NCBI RefSeq assembly: GCF_016902345.1
Contig: NZ_JACJLR010000030.1
Coordinates: 1 to 41,573 of the forward strand
Length of the DNA stretch: 41,573 nt
Source: Mediterraneibacter glycyrrhizinilyticus
GTDB taxonomy: Bacteria; Bacillota; Clostridia; Lachnospirales; Lachnospiraceae
Reading direction: 5' to 3'
Shown: positions 15,222-24,711 of the stretch, piece by piece
Numbering within the stretch: position 1 is the first letter of the stretch
Layout: each line of letters starts with the position of its first letter
The notes under the pieces: generated by a model
Seen by the model: only the letters and a program-made list of their open reading frames with translations
Databases searched by the model: none
Told to the model about the DNA's origin: nothing
Program-made: the position numbers and the translations under genes

Positions 15222-16673
15222 TTATTTTCTTCCTTTTCTGGAAACGATATATCCTGCTGCTCCTCCGGCAGCCAGGATCGCAGCGGCGGCAGCGACAACC
15301 GCTGTCCATGAAATCCCTGTCTCATTTTCCGTTCTCGTCAGCAGCCGTCCCTCCTCGCTTTCTGCAAGAGTAAACTCCAGTTCTCCTCCCGGAAGAGAAT
15401 CCAATTTCAGAGTATAGTTCTCTTCCGCCTCGTTTTTTTCCATTCCTTCCAGGCTGCATTCTCTCAACACAAAAGGCGTATGGATCACGATCTCCAGATC
15501 CTGGAACTCTTTCCATGTCTGCGCCGGAGAGAGCAGATAAGTATAATCATAAGTCGGATCTGCCTCTCCGTGGACCGCCGGATAGAGCGGAGCCGTAACC
15601 TTATTGGTGATCCGCTCTCCGGGTCCGACAGTGATCTCATATTCGTACCATCGCATCAGCGTGTCAGACACATCCAGCCTGTCAAAGAAGCTATCGATAA
15701 ATCCGAAATCCCTCTCGTACAGATTCATCTCATAGACTACCGCATTGTACCAGTCTGTCTCGCTGACCGGCAGTTTAGGATCATAGGACATCTTTACAAA
15801 CTCGCCGAATGTCATCTCTGACCTGTCGATCAGAATGATCTCTCCATCGATCCGCTCTTCCATGGCGCCATTCTCACAGATATACCACTGCGGGAGTTCC
15901 TCCGGCTGCTCCCCGATCATATAAACTTCCAGAAGAGTCCCGTTGCTGACCCAGGATGAGAGTTCCAGTTCATTTCCCACTCGATTATATCCTGAACTCG
16001 TTTCCATGTAAACTTTTGTTTTCCCTCCACCGCTGGAGAGTCGGAACCCTGCGCTTGCAGCGTCATATCTGGACTCATCGATCCCGCCTGCCTCATATGT
16101 ATATTTTATCACAGGCAGTTCAGGTGTATAAAACGCGTCCTCCACATACCCGTCCTGCAGTTTCGCCATATCACGCTCTGTCTCAAAATCATCTGCTGCA
16201 TAGGTATGCCGGAGTCTCTTCTCAACTTCTTCTCCGTTGACCATGACGCCGTACTTCTCTGTATCCGCGCCATATACCGGCTGCAGCGTCTCAGTATCAT
16301 ACTGAAAACCATATTCCGGCACCTTTCCAAAGGGAAATACCAGCGTCGCCGTCACGGAATAATCCTCCGGATTATAAAACGTATACTCTGCGGACACATT
16401 TCCAGAGTAGGCAAGGAATTGCTCTCTGGTCTGGTAATGTGTCTCAGGAAATTCCGGTATGTCAAATGTCAGAAGTTCCTGTTCCACGATCAGGGGGCAT
16501 TCTCCCTCTTTCACGACCGCACCGTTCGCCCGGGTTCCCTCCCAGTCGCTCTGGGCGGAATTGGCAGATACCTCAAGGGGTGCCGCCAGACACAGCCCTG
16601 CCCAGCCTGCTGCAAGCAGGAGGGCAGTCCCCGTTTTTTTCATCTTCTTTTTCCTGTTTTTTGTCTGTTCCAT
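15222..16673 (-). CDS. Secreted, membrane-anchored protein of unknown function
   Basis: A 483-aa protein with a signal peptide (basic start, hydrophobic core about 15-32, possible cleavage after VSANS) and a C-terminal transmembrane helix (about 453-475) followed by SRKGRK. It should face the outside. There is no sorting motif, so it is membrane- rather than wall-anchored. The body is acidic, rich in aromatic residues and probably beta-structured; I recognise no enzyme motif. ATG at 16673 has GGGGGAG close upstream, and an internal methionine at residue 11 could also serve. It follows the OLD-family gene by about 65 bp. Confidence 0.85.
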   Translation of the reverse strand: MEQTKNRKKKMKKTGTALLLAAGWAGLCLAAPLEVSANSAQSDWEGTRANGAVVKEGECPLIVEQELLTFDIPEFPETHYQTREQFLAYSGNVSAEYTFYNPEDYSVTATLVFPFGKVPEYGFQYDTETLQPVYGADTEKYGVMVNGEEVEKRLRHTYAADDFETERDMAKLQDGYVEDAFYTPELPVIKYTYEAGGIDESRYDAASAGFRLSSGGGKTKVYMETSSGYNRVGNELELSSWVSNGTLLEVYMIGEQPEELPQWYICENGAMEERIDGEIILIDRSEMTFGEFVKMSYDPKLPVSETDWYNAVVYEMNLYERDFGFIDSFFDRLDVSDTLMRWYEYEITVGPGERITNKVTAPLYPAVHGEADPTYDYTYLLSPAQTWKEFQDLEIVIHTPFVLRECSLEGMEKNEAEENYTLKLDSLPGGELEFTLAESEEGRLLTRTENETGISWTAVVAAAAAILAAGGAAGYIVSRKGRK

Positions 16674-16738
16674 GCTGCTCCCCCTTTCCCCATTCGGTTC
16701 TCTTCTCCTCTGCCGCTTTACGTTGACTCTGCTTCTGT

Positions 16739-18604
16739 CTATTCTCTTCTCTCTGATCTTTTCCTGCTCTCGAAATAGATAAAGCGGTCGATGGAATCCA
16801 GTATATCCGCGAAATCCTCTCTCGGCGCGGCGTCGATATATCTGCTCAGGATCTCCCTCTCGTTTTCTTTGTATCTCCCGTAATAAATGTCATACAGGTT
16901 GTGTCCCCGCATATGGGTCTTGATCTCCTCCATATGGCGCTTCACATCATCCTTGGTCTCAAGATCCTGCCCGATCACTTCCACGAGCCGCTGTCCGCTT
17001 TTCAGACGGTGCAGATACTCTTTCCATTTTTCCAGAAAGATCTCATAGAACTGTTCCTCTGACTCCAGGATCCCGATCTGCGCCATGACCCGTGGATCCA
17101 GGAAATAATTCTCAAACGAATAATACTTCAGGATGAGCACGTTCTTCTCCGTCACTCTGGGGAGCCGGTCCACGTCCTCCTCATTCCTGAGGGCATAGTA
17201 GCTGCAGAGCTGTTTTTTCAATTCCTCCCGGTCCTTGCCGTCGCCGTCCCGGATCATGAGGAAATTGTCCTTTATGTAAACCTGGTTCATATATTTCAGG
17301 TTTGCATATGTCTTGATATTGGTACAGCTGTTGGTCGTGATGATCGCGATCCGTGACAGATTGCCCTCGCTGTCATACGTCTCCGAATAGTATTTCCGGA
17401 TCAGCAGCGGCAGCCTGCTCTTATCCTGCTTTCCTTCCACAATGAACACGAAATTCACATTCATCAGATCGTTTGCTGAATATCCCAGATCATCCAGCAC
17501 CGCGCTGATATCCGTCCTCTCCCTCACCTCAGAAAAGCCTTCCCGGTTCAAAGATACCTGACGGATCTGCCTGCTGTTAAAGTTGGACAGCAGGTTCGGT
17601 GAATGGGTGGAGAAGATTACCTGGTTTTTCTTAGACAGGCGGTACAGGATATCGCCGGAAACTTTCTGGAGCTTCGGATGGAGAAAGATCTCCGGATCCT
17701 CCACAAGGATCAGGTCCGCGTTCTTCCTGCCTTCCTCCTCATACGTCTCCAGCAGGGACAGCATGTAGATGCTTCGCATCCCTTTTCCCATGCTCCCCAC
17801 CGGATACTTTTCTCTCTGCCCTGATTTCCTGATCTCTGTCTTAACGGCAAGGGTCTTCTCCACATCCAGGTTCATGGAGTAAAGGATTTCATCCCGGCCG
17901 CCGTTTCTGCGGAAATTCTCGTTCACCCTCCTGGAAAATGTATCCAGGTTCAGATTGTACAGTTTATATTCCAGCAGTTTTGCCGCCTCCAGGGCGTTTA
18001 ACTCCTCCGGCGTCTTCCTGCTGATCAGCCCGATACAGGAAAAACAGTGGTTGCATTCCTTCGCGATGTCGAACATACAGGAGCCTGCCCGCATCTGCTT
18101 TAACAGATCGTCCTCCTGGAGCATGAGCAGATCGTCCTGAAACTTTTTCAGGTTTCGTTCCGTATCCATGTAATAAATATGGGGAAATATCTCCGGAATA
18201 TATCTGTTGTTCTTTCTTGCACTGTCACTGTAACGGACCCTTCCCTCCCGGTTTACGGAATATTCAAAGGTCAGTTTTCCATTCTCGTAAGATGGAAGTT
18301 TCTTGCAGAAATCTCTGTACCACGCCTCATATCTCCGATAAGAGCTGACGATCCCGTATCTGTGGAACCGCTGCAGGTCTGCATCCGTGATCTGCAGTGT
18401 GACCATGATCTCTATGTTTGGAAAATTCTCCTGGAAATCTTCTTCACGTACCGTGTAATCACCGCCCACTGCGCGCACGGCATCCAGCACGGCTGTCTTT
18501 CCCGTATCGTTCTTTCCCACAAGGATCAGGGCGTTCTCTATCCCGCCGATGTGCATCTCCCTGATCGATTTAAAATTGCGGATCCAAAGATCTGTGATCT
18601 GCAT
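16739..18604 (-). CDS. OLD-family ATPase with C-terminal TOPRIM nuclease
   Basis: A stand-alone OLD-type (class 1-like) protein of 621 aa from the chosen start. Walker A is GKNDTGKT (30-37), a signature-like GSMGKGMRSI lies at 270-279, Walker B is LILVEDPE (298-305) and the H-loop is STHSP (332-336). The TOPRIM part shows IVEGKQD with E390, then IRDGDGK with D453 and D455. Four cysteines (C176, C184, C187, C190) sit in the ATPase insertion and might bind metal. Proteins of this kind cut DNA and several act in phage defence. No UvrD-like partner is adjacent. ATG at 18604 has AGGAGG 8 bp upstream, better than the frame opening at 18679. Confidence 0.88.
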   Translation of the reverse strand: MQITDLWIRNFKSIREMHIGGIENALILVGKNDTGKTAVLDAVRAVGGDYTVREEDFQENFPNIEIMVTLQITDADLQRFHRYGIVSSYRRYEAWYRDFCKKLPSYENGKLTFEYSVNREGRVRYSDSARKNNRYIPEIFPHIYYMDTERNLKKFQDDLLMLQEDDLLKQMRAGSCMFDIAKECNHCFSCIGLISRKTPEELNALEAAKLLEYKLYNLNLDTFSRRVNENFRRNGGRDEILYSMNLDVEKTLAVKTEIRKSGQREKYPVGSMGKGMRSIYMLSLLETYEEEGRKNADLILVEDPEIFLHPKLQKVSGDILYRLSKKNQVIFSTHSPNLLSNFNSRQIRQVSLNREGFSEVRERTDISAVLDDLGYSANDLMNVNFVFIVEGKQDKSRLPLLIRKYYSETYDSEGNLSRIAIITTNSCTNIKTYANLKYMNQVYIKDNFLMIRDGDGKDREELKKQLCSYYALRNEEDVDRLPRVTEKNVLILKYYSFENYFLDPRVMAQIGILESEEQFYEIFLEKWKEYLHRLKSGQRLVEVIGQDLETKDDVKRHMEEIKTHMRGHNLYDIYYGRYKENEREILSRYIDAAPREDFADILDSIDRFIYFESRKRSERRE

Positions 18605-18678
18605 CCTGCTCACCTCCTGCTGAGCGCACCTGTTTCCACTAAAGCATCTCTGTTTCAATACGTTCGCAGTTCCCAGCA

Positions 18679-19203
18679 CTACAGCCCATAACGTTCCTTC
18701 ATCTCTTCATACATTTCCTGGCGCATCTCCTCGGCGCGCTGTTCGGCAGCCCGGTTTGCAAAATGCATCGGTATACTCATCACTGCCATGATGATCACAC
18801 CGCCGGCGATCATAAAGATCAGCCAGCGTATTCCTGCCCTTATCCCCGGCTTTTCCATCTGAGAGCTGAGTTCATTGATGTTGAGGACCTGAGCATATCT
18901 TTTTCTGCCGCAGCAGGGGCAGAAAAACTTTTTCGCATAATATGTATAAGTTCTCCGATTTACAAACGCGGCTCCGTCAACCTGTGTCCTGGTCATACTC
19001 CGCGATCTTGACATATGGCTTTTTGTAAACTCGGCGGCAGTGACGTCATATTCTGTTCCGCATTTCTCACACTTCACATGTCCCGTCAGCCCGGATCTTA
19101 TGGTCATCTCTGCACAGCTGCGAAAAAACTGGATGCCGCAGAAGATCACCCATATCAGCAGCAGTATCCCCATGATCAGTGTAATGACAAATCTCGCATC
19201 CAT
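18679..19203 (-). CDS. Small membrane protein with zinc-ribbon
   Basis: A 174-aa protein with an N-terminal membrane helix (about 5-26), a zinc-ribbon of two CxxC pairs (CEKCGTEY, then CPCCGRK about 50 residues later), a second helix (about 128-150) and a charged C-terminal coil rich in Glu and Arg. I recognise no named family. ATG at 19203 lies 4 bp after the stop of the upstream membrane gene, with GGTGA overlapping that stop, so the two are coupled. The frame also opens at TTG 19224, which I reject for lack of a binding site. Confidence 0.8.
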   Translation of the reverse strand: MDARFVITLIMGILLLIWVIFCGIQFFRSCAEMTIRSGLTGHVKCEKCGTEYDVTAAEFTKSHMSRSRSMTRTQVDGAAFVNRRTYTYYAKKFFCPCCGRKRYAQVLNINELSSQMEKPGIRAGIRWLIFMIAGGVIIMAVMSIPMHFANRAAEQRAEEMRQEMYEEMKERYGL

Positions 19204-19207
19204 ACTC

Positions 19208-19636
19208 TCACCTGTCCTTTCCAAGCTTTTCCCTGAAGTCCTTTATCGATGTCAGGGAAAAAAGAAATGAGATCACCAGAATAGAAAGATCACTCGCAGA
19301 CACACTGTCCATAAAATAGTCCGCTGCCGCCATCGAAACAGCAGTGAACAGGGTATCCATCAATACATATAGTACGACAGCCTGCTTTTCTGTGCATCTT
19401 CCAAGCTCTGCAAACACCGCCGGAAGTGCCGACGACAGGATCTCAAGAGGGAACCCCACGATCATGACGATGATAAAGAACAGGATAATGCTTCCCAGAG
19501 ATTCATATTCAAATCCAAAAAAACTCATGATCGAACCGCCCACGACCGCAATCACAGCGATCACAGCAAGGATAACTATTGCCACAACAGAATATCCCAG
19601 CAGTGCTCCCGCCAGCTCTTTCAGTTTTTCTTTCAT
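19208..19636 (-). CDS. Small integral membrane protein
   Basis: A hydrophobic 142-aa protein with about four predicted membrane helices (near residues 10-40, 45-70, 75-105 and 110-130) and a short basic tail. No family is recognised. It is translationally coupled to the zinc-ribbon membrane protein downstream and begins 14 bp after the DUF2200 gene, so the three probably form one transcript. A role as partner of the zinc-ribbon protein is suggested only by this arrangement. Confidence 0.75.
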   Translation of the reverse strand: MKEKLKELAGALLGYSVVAIVILAVIAVIAVVGGSIMSFFGFEYESLGSIILFFIIVMIVGFPLEILSSALPAVFAELGRCTEKQAVVLYVLMDTLFTAVSMAAADYFMDSVSASDLSILVISFLFSLTSIKDFREKLGKDR

Positions 19637-19649
19637 TCTATCCTTTAAC

Positions 19650-20000
19650 TCACTTTCTCAGGATCTTGTCCATGCTTTTCCCTTTTGCCAGCTCATCCAC
19701 CAGCTTGTCCAGATAACGTATCTCCTGCATCAAAGGCTCCTGGATCTCCTCTACCCGCACGCCGCAGACCACGCCTTTGATCAGCTTCCGGTTTTCATTC
19801 GGTGACGGGGCGTTCCGGAAAAAATCTCCGTACCCGATCGACGTACCGGCCAGCTCTTCCAGTTCTTTCTGACTGTAGCCGGTAAGCCACCGGATGATCT
19901 CATCCACTTCCTCTTTTGTCCTGCCCTTTCTGACAGCCTTGTTCACAAGAAGAGGATAGATCTTTGAAAACTCCATCTTGTATACTTTCTCATTCTCCAT
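19650..20000 (-). CDS. DUF2200 family protein
   Basis: A 116-aa cytosolic protein. The pattern [20 protein letters not shown], then [13 protein letters not shown], is typical of DUF2200, whose function is not known to me. The last third ([28 protein letters not shown]) is also conserved in the family. ATG at 20000 is the only good start. The gene lies between a GNAT gene 110 bp upstream and the membrane-protein pair just downstream. Confidence 0.88.
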   Translation of the reverse strand: MENEKVYKMEFSKIYPLLVNKAVRKGRTKEEVDEIIRWLTGYSQKELEELAGTSIGYGDFFRNAPSPNENRKLIKGVVCGVRVEEIQEPLMQEIRYLDKLVDELAKGKSMDKILRK

Positions 20001-20110
20001 CTCGTTCTCTCCCTCACCTGTGTTTTAGTTCAAACCTCTCCGGTGGATCTCATCCTGTTCCGTCAGATGGGTCACATACCCGGTGTGGATCCGGTTTTCC
20101 GCCGCTTCGA

Positions 20111-20617
20111 CTACAGCCCGAGCGCCCTGTTTCCCGAATGCTCCGCACCACCGGAAGAGTATTTCTCCATCACATAATTTGTCAGAAATACACCTGCCCG
20201 CTCAACCTTCTGTTCCTTTACAGCTCTGTAACCTCTTTTCAGAAAGAAAGGCTTCGCAGTAATCGAAGCATGCGTAGTAAATCGTTCTGCCTTTACCTTC
20301 CGCTCCAGTTCATCGCAGATCAAAGAAGCGATTCCCTGCCTCTGATGATCCTTATGAACATAGAGTCTGTCCAGATACCCTGAACTGTCCATATCACCAA
20401 AACCAATGATCTGTTCTGAGGCTCCCCTGGTTTCCACTGCCACAACAGTGTGATGTTCCCGGAATGACCTGTCCCAGGCTCCCATATCAATGCTTCCGTC
20501 CGCCCATGCATCAAGCTGTTCCTCTGTATAATCCGCCGCGTTCACAGAATGGACTGTCTCATAGAAAAGCTGCGCCATCTTTTCACAGTCAGAAGAACGG
20601 TATTTCCTGAGTATCAT
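20111..20617 (-). CDS. GNAT family N-acetyltransferase
   Basis: A 168-aa acetyltransferase with the acetyl-CoA binding motif HKDHQRQGIAS preceded by YLDRLYV, the usual GNAT strand 4 and helix 3. FLKRGYRAV near the C-terminus is the typical motif B end. The substrate cannot be read from sequence; similar proteins act on small molecules or protein N-termini. ATG at 20617 lies 14 bp after the flavodoxin stop with only a weak binding site (GCGGGAAA), so it may depend on upstream translation. Confidence 0.9.
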   Translation of the reverse strand: MILRKYRSSDCEKMAQLFYETVHSVNAADYTEEQLDAWADGSIDMGAWDRSFREHHTVVAVETRGASEQIIGFGDMDSSGYLDRLYVHKDHQRQGIASLICDELERKVKAERFTTHASITAKPFFLKRGYRAVKEQKVERAGVFLTNYVMEKYSSGGAEHSGNRALGL

Positions 20618-20631
20618 ACATGTTTCCCGCC

Positions 20632-21159
20632 TTATTCATTCATATACTGTATGACCGGTTCCAGATACTTTTTATCTGTCCAGTCACATTTCTGTCCCAC
20701 CGCACACATCAGTGCGGTCATCCATGGTTCATAGGTTGACGGATCTTTCTTTGCGACTGCTTTCTGGAGCATTTTACATAATGTCCTGTCCTTAAAAGAC
20801 ATGGCTGATTCATCCCAGGCTCCTCTTCCATAAAACATGGGGATCTCTCTTAAGTCTTCTTTCAGATTGTGCGCCTTTACTTCTTCAAGCGCTTTCTCAT
20901 CATAGGGGGAAGCTCCCACACAGAAGACCGCTGTCTTCTTCCCGATAAGTGCCTGTCTGTTCTTCCTCAGAAAAGAGATACCTGCTATCCCCGACGCATA
21001 GATGCTTCCGCACAGTATGATCCTGTCATACTCTTTCAGCGCCCGGCTGTCTGCTTTCGGCGTCTCGACCACATCAAATCCTGTGGCTTCTGCCAGCCAC
21101 ATGGCATATTTCTTTGCTGTCCCGTATTTTGACTGGTAAATGATCAATCCTTTTCCCAT
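20632..21159 (-). CDS. Flavodoxin-domain protein
   Basis: A 175-aa FMN-binding electron-transfer type protein. The phosphate loop IIYQSKYGTAKKYA (7-20) and the IILCGSIYASGI strand-loop are flavodoxin marks. The arrangement resembles the HemG-like flavodoxin group more than classical flavodoxin. A partner enzyme is not evident nearby. ATG at 21159 has GGAGGATACTGTC upstream. The gene lies between the lipoprotein and the GNAT gene on the same strand. Confidence 0.9.
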   Translation of the reverse strand: MGKGLIIYQSKYGTAKKYAMWLAEATGFDVVETPKADSRALKEYDRIILCGSIYASGIAGISFLRKNRQALIGKKTAVFCVGASPYDEKALEEVKAHNLKEDLREIPMFYGRGAWDESAMSFKDRTLCKMLQKAVAKKDPSTYEPWMTALMCAVGQKCDWTDKKYLEPVIQYMNE

Positions 21160-21194
21160 GACAGTATCCTCCGATCATCCGCTCTGCTCCCACA

Positions 21195-21674
21195 TTAACC
21201 AAGAGTCTGCACATCCCCTTCATCTGCGGTGAACTCATACTCAAGAGACGTTTTCTCCGCCCCGACCAGTTTGACCCGGTTTTCTCCCTTTTTTATCTCA
21301 AAAGTCCCTGAGTTCTCCTGTTCCCCGCCTGACTCTGCTTTACATTCGACCAGAGTAGAAAGATTTCCGTCCGGGTCGATCAGGACAAACTTTGCTTTTC
21401 CGGATGAAACGTTCAGCTTCCATGTGAATGTGACTTCCGTATCTTCAGAGGCTTCGTACTTCCATATCGTATCCATTCCCTCCATCTTTTCCGCTGATCC
21501 GGATACAGTATTTCCTTCCTGGCTCCCCGTATAATTTGTCAGATTATAGCTGTTGGAATCTCCTGCTATCCCTCTGTCGTTCTCATAATATCTCTCTCCC
21601 AGGTTCATCGTGCATCCTGTCATCAATACTGCTGCCGCGACAGCTGTCAGGCAAAGTCTTTTCCCACTCCTCAT
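21195..21674 (-). CDS. Putative lipoprotein
   Basis: A 159-aa exported protein with a lipobox LMTGC at the end of a 22-residue signal sequence, so it should be lipid-anchored on the outer face of the membrane. The mature part is polar. Its C-terminal half (WKLNVSSGKAKFVLIDPDG, then KGENRVKLVG) looks like a beta-sandwich. ATG at 21674 is preceded by AGGAGG six bases upstream; an upstream TTG frame would bury that site. It starts 8 bp after the stop of the pRiA4b-type gene, so translation is probably coupled. Confidence 0.85.
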   Translation of the reverse strand: MRSGKRLCLTAVAAAVLMTGCTMNLGERYYENDRGIAGDSNSYNLTNYTGSQEGNTVSGSAEKMEGMDTIWKYEASEDTEVTFTWKLNVSSGKAKFVLIDPDGNLSTLVECKAESGGEQENSGTFEIKKGENRVKLVGAEKTSLEYEFTADEGDVQTLG

Positions 21675-21684
21675 AACATGCCTC

Positions 21685-23376
21685 CTAATATCCAAACCGC
21701 TTCATTCCCTGTTTAAATTCCTCGATCGCTTTCAGCTTTTTCACCCTTCTGAGACGAATCCCGGCTTCCCGGCATATCTGCTCCAGAATCGCTTCTACGA
21801 TAACATTGCTGACCCGGATCTCCTTTGGCGCCCCGAAACGAAAGATAAAATCGATCATTGCATCTGCAAGTGTCACGCCGGCGTCTTCCTCAGGACCTGT
21901 CATGTCCGCCTTCAACATCATTTCAGAGCAGGCATCGGCAACAAGACAGAGGCAGGGATTCGCCGGACGTTCATACTCTTCATCCATAACTGCAGCCCCG
22001 GTATAGACGATATCTGCCTCCAGTACAGCATCGCACTTCTCAGAAGCCCTCAGTTCCTCGATGAGTTCCCCATCTGTCAGTGTCAGCACAGGAAATTTGC
22101 AGCCTGTAAATGGCAGCGGTCTCTCTTCCACCGTGCCCACCTCTTTATCGCAAGAATAAAAAAATGTTTTTCCGTGCTCAAAATCCACCTTCATCTCATT
22201 CGTCCTGTAATATTCCACCGCGTCCGCGAGCATTCTGAGGTACCCGGTCATGCGAAGCACTTCGGCCTGATCCATATTATATGGAAAATAACCTTTCCGA
22301 TAAGACATAAAATAAAGCCACTGATTTTTTCCACGGAATTTATAGCCCAGATCCTTTACGGTCTGCCACTGCGCCTTTGTCAGTTCCTCCCTGTTCCCCC
22401 AGTAGCAGGTCAGATTGTTCTGGCTGAACATGGCATATTCGGATGAGATGTTCATTCGTTCCGCCAGTGTCAGCATCATAAAGTCATTGAGACCGTCCAG
22501 GCCCTCGTATACGGAAATCCCATAGCAGTCCCCGCCTTTTCCGAGGATGCTGACATATACCTCGTCCTCCCATTCTCCCTCCAGGGTGATCAGATCCATA
22601 TCCCAGAACGTCTCCCAGGGCTCTATCTCTTTCAAACGCATCGCCGCCTCATACAGCGCGCGCCACTCTTCCAGATCCGCTTCCCGGCGCGTTTCGCTCA
22701 GGTCTTTCTGCACCGCATCAAGCGTCCCCGCATTTTCTCTCATCAAAAGCTTTTCATACAGAGTATTGGCATCCGACTCATCCGCCTTTTTTACAAAGCG
22801 GATCTGAAAACAGGATTCCAGCATCTCATTGATTCCATTGATGTCATAATAAGCGGGATCGTATTCTCCATCTTCCATATAACCTGTTGCTTCCGCCCAG
22901 CCGCAGATTTCCTCATGTTCCGCATTTTCCGGATCACGGATCGCTTCCAGAAAATCATAATACCCGCCGATTCCTCCGCAGTCCTCAAACGGGCATGCCC
23001 CCTTCGCTTTGAGCACAACCGGATGCGTATACTCGCAGTCTGTTATCACGGATTCAATATCAATTCTGTGTTCCCAGTCATCTCCGAAATCATAACAGTA
23101 TGTAAACCACTTCACATGTTCCATATATGGATCGATCAGAGTTTCTGTGGCTTCCTCCAGATCATAGTCCATATCTGCGTAATCTTCGTCGATTTCCTCC
23201 ACACAGATTCCCAGATCATGAAATTGGAATGCAAACAGATGATACCCCTTCCATCCCATGATCTCATTGAAAAGCACTGCAAGCTGTGAAAATGTGATTC
23301 CCGCCGGAATGATACACCTGCGCCAGATCGGGGGATGGGAACCTTTAACCGTGATTTTTATCTGATATGCTTTCAT
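21685..23376 (-). CDS. Plasmid pRiA4b ORF-3 family protein with C-terminal extension
   Basis: A 563-aa protein. The first roughly 190 residues match the pRiA4b ORF-3 fold (YQIKITVKGSHPPIWRR, FNEIMGWKGYHLFAF, YCYDFGDDWEH). The rest is a separate acidic region ending in RVKKLKAIEEFKQGMKRFGY, similar to extensions found on such proteins in Clostridia. The function is unknown; the family is often carried by plasmids or elements, although this gene sits in chromosomal context. ATG at 23376 has AAAGGAGG upstream. Confidence 0.87.
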   Translation of the reverse strand: MKAYQIKITVKGSHPPIWRRCIIPAGITFSQLAVLFNEIMGWKGYHLFAFQFHDLGICVEEIDEDYADMDYDLEEATETLIDPYMEHVKWFTYCYDFGDDWEHRIDIESVITDCEYTHPVVLKAKGACPFEDCGGIGGYYDFLEAIRDPENAEHEEICGWAEATGYMEDGEYDPAYYDINGINEMLESCFQIRFVKKADESDANTLYEKLLMRENAGTLDAVQKDLSETRREADLEEWRALYEAAMRLKEIEPWETFWDMDLITLEGEWEDEVYVSILGKGGDCYGISVYEGLDGLNDFMMLTLAERMNISSEYAMFSQNNLTCYWGNREELTKAQWQTVKDLGYKFRGKNQWLYFMSYRKGYFPYNMDQAEVLRMTGYLRMLADAVEYYRTNEMKVDFEHGKTFFYSCDKEVGTVEERPLPFTGCKFPVLTLTDGELIEELRASEKCDAVLEADIVYTGAAVMDEEYERPANPCLCLVADACSEMMLKADMTGPEEDAGVTLADAMIDFIFRFGAPKEIRVSNVIVEAILEQICREAGIRLRRVKKLKAIEEFKQGMKRFGY

Positions 23377-23565
23377 AAACGCCTCCTTTGTTCTTCTTCC
23401 CGTCTTTTCAAAGCCAAAGCTCCATTTTCTTGATCATATTGTCATAATACTTTTAACTTCCCATTTTCGAAATAATAGATATTTTCCCACTTGTAACCGC
23501 ATATGATATCCAGTGACATACAGCAGTACACCATACTCTCATGATACCTCAATCTCACTCTCCCC

Positions 23566-24168
23566 TCAACAGCTTTTCAGTATCTTAACATTTCTTAAAA
23601 CACCTTTGCCCGTCTTCCATTCCTCTTCTATCACTTCTGCTGTATATCCCTCTCCGTTTTTTGCCTGCCAGTGATAAAAATCATATGGCTCTCCGGCGAG
23701 CCGGGATAACGCCGCCATGATCGTGCCCCCGTGTACGACAAACGCGGCGCTCTCAGTCTTCTCGTCCATCAATATGCGGATCCATTTCCGCACTCCGTCT
23801 GCACATCTCCTGCGAAAATCTTCCTGTGCCTCTCCTCCCGGAAATGCAGTCATCCCTCCGGACTCCAGCCACTCTATGTAAGCCGGATGCTCTTTCAGAT
23901 CTTCGTATGTCTTTCCTTCAAAAAGCCCGAAATCACATTCCCTGAGCATCGGTTCCATCCGGATCTCTGTTTCCGGATAGATCAGGCGCGCCGTCTCTAT
24001 ACACCGCTTCATCGGGCTGGTTATCACGCTCTGTACGTCTGGATACCGGACTTCTTTCTCGCGAAATGCTTTTACCGCTCCGGCGGACAAGCTCTCATCC
24101 GTACTTCCGATATACTGCCGCTTTTCGTTTCCTGGCGTGGGCAGATGCCGAATAAATATGATCTTCAT
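23566..24168 (-). CDS. Histidine phosphatase family protein, possible alpha-ribazole phosphatase (CobC-like)
   Basis: A 200-aa phosphoglycerate-mutase-type phosphatase with the RH motif near the start (FIRHLPTPGNEKRQYIG), SPMKRCIETA, ECDFGLFEGKTYED, PGGE and VVHGGTI. CobC removes phosphate from alpha-ribazole phosphate in lower-ligand assembly. The nearby cobS-cobT operon makes that role plausible, but the general family is broad, so no symbol is given. ATG at 24168 overlaps the end of the abiEii frame as ATGA, so the gene belongs to the abiE transcript rather than to the cobalamin operon, which ends at a terminator near 25407. Confidence 0.85.
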   Translation of the reverse strand: MKIIFIRHLPTPGNEKRQYIGSTDESLSAGAVKAFREKEVRYPDVQSVITSPMKRCIETARLIYPETEIRMEPMLRECDFGLFEGKTYEDLKEHPAYIEWLESGGMTAFPGGEAQEDFRRRCADGVRKWIRILMDEKTESAAFVVHGGTIMAALSRLAGEPYDFYHWQAKNGEGYTAEVIEEEWKTGKGVLRNVKILKSC

Positions 24169-24711
24169 AGTTTTCCCTCATATAATTTGCAGGCGGCGGC
24201 CATTTCCTTCAAAACTTCCATAATGTCATCATAATCGATTTCTCTGGCATACAGATATTTCTTCTGATATTTTTCCCAGCTCTTCCTAAGTTCCCCGCTG
24301 GCAAAAATCTGCTGCAATATCTCTGACACATCTGATATATGATCCAAACTGCCCCTGTGCCCCGCTGAAGCTTTTAGAGCTTCAGCAAAAATCCTTTTGC
24401 TGTACTTTTGAGTTTTTACAAGAATGTAGATATCATAAAAATCCCTTGGTCTTGTCTTCTACCGTTTTCTCTGTTAAAGGATAATTGAGAAGCGTCGTAT
24501 CGAGATCCATTGTAGAACGTGTATCCAGCCCCACGATAGCCGCGATCAACATTCCTCCTTTGATCACAAACTTATCTCTGTATCCTGAATTCGAAAGGCG
24601 GTCCAGGAAACGCTCAAACATGTAATTTTGAAGGACTACCTGTGCAGCGATGCCTCTGCTTTTTGCATAATTATTTATCCTTCCTTTCAGACTCATTGCC
24701 TTTGAGCTCAC
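24165..24711 (-). pseudogene. abiEii: AbiEii/AbiGii-type nucleotidyltransferase toxin, internally deleted
   Basis: From GTG 24711 (GTGA overlap with the antitoxin stop, GGAGG seven bases upstream) the frame encodes the toxin N-terminus: FVIKGGMLIAAIVGLDTRST and MDLDTTLLNYPL, the nucleotidyltransferase core. After LTEKTVED it goes out of frame and stops at 24433. A second frame resumes with RPRDFYDIYIL and continues to KSWEKYQKKYLYAREIDYDD, the normal C-terminus, ending at 24165. About 100 or more codons between them are missing, so a deletion with frameshift has broken the gene. The toxin should be inactive. Confidence 0.85.

Noticed and set aside
23440..23565. Minus-strand frame of about 40 codons between the phosphatase and the pRiA4b-type gene
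   Set aside because: A short frame (SLDIICGYKWENIYYFENGKL) reads like a protein tail but has no ribosome binding site and no recognised family.
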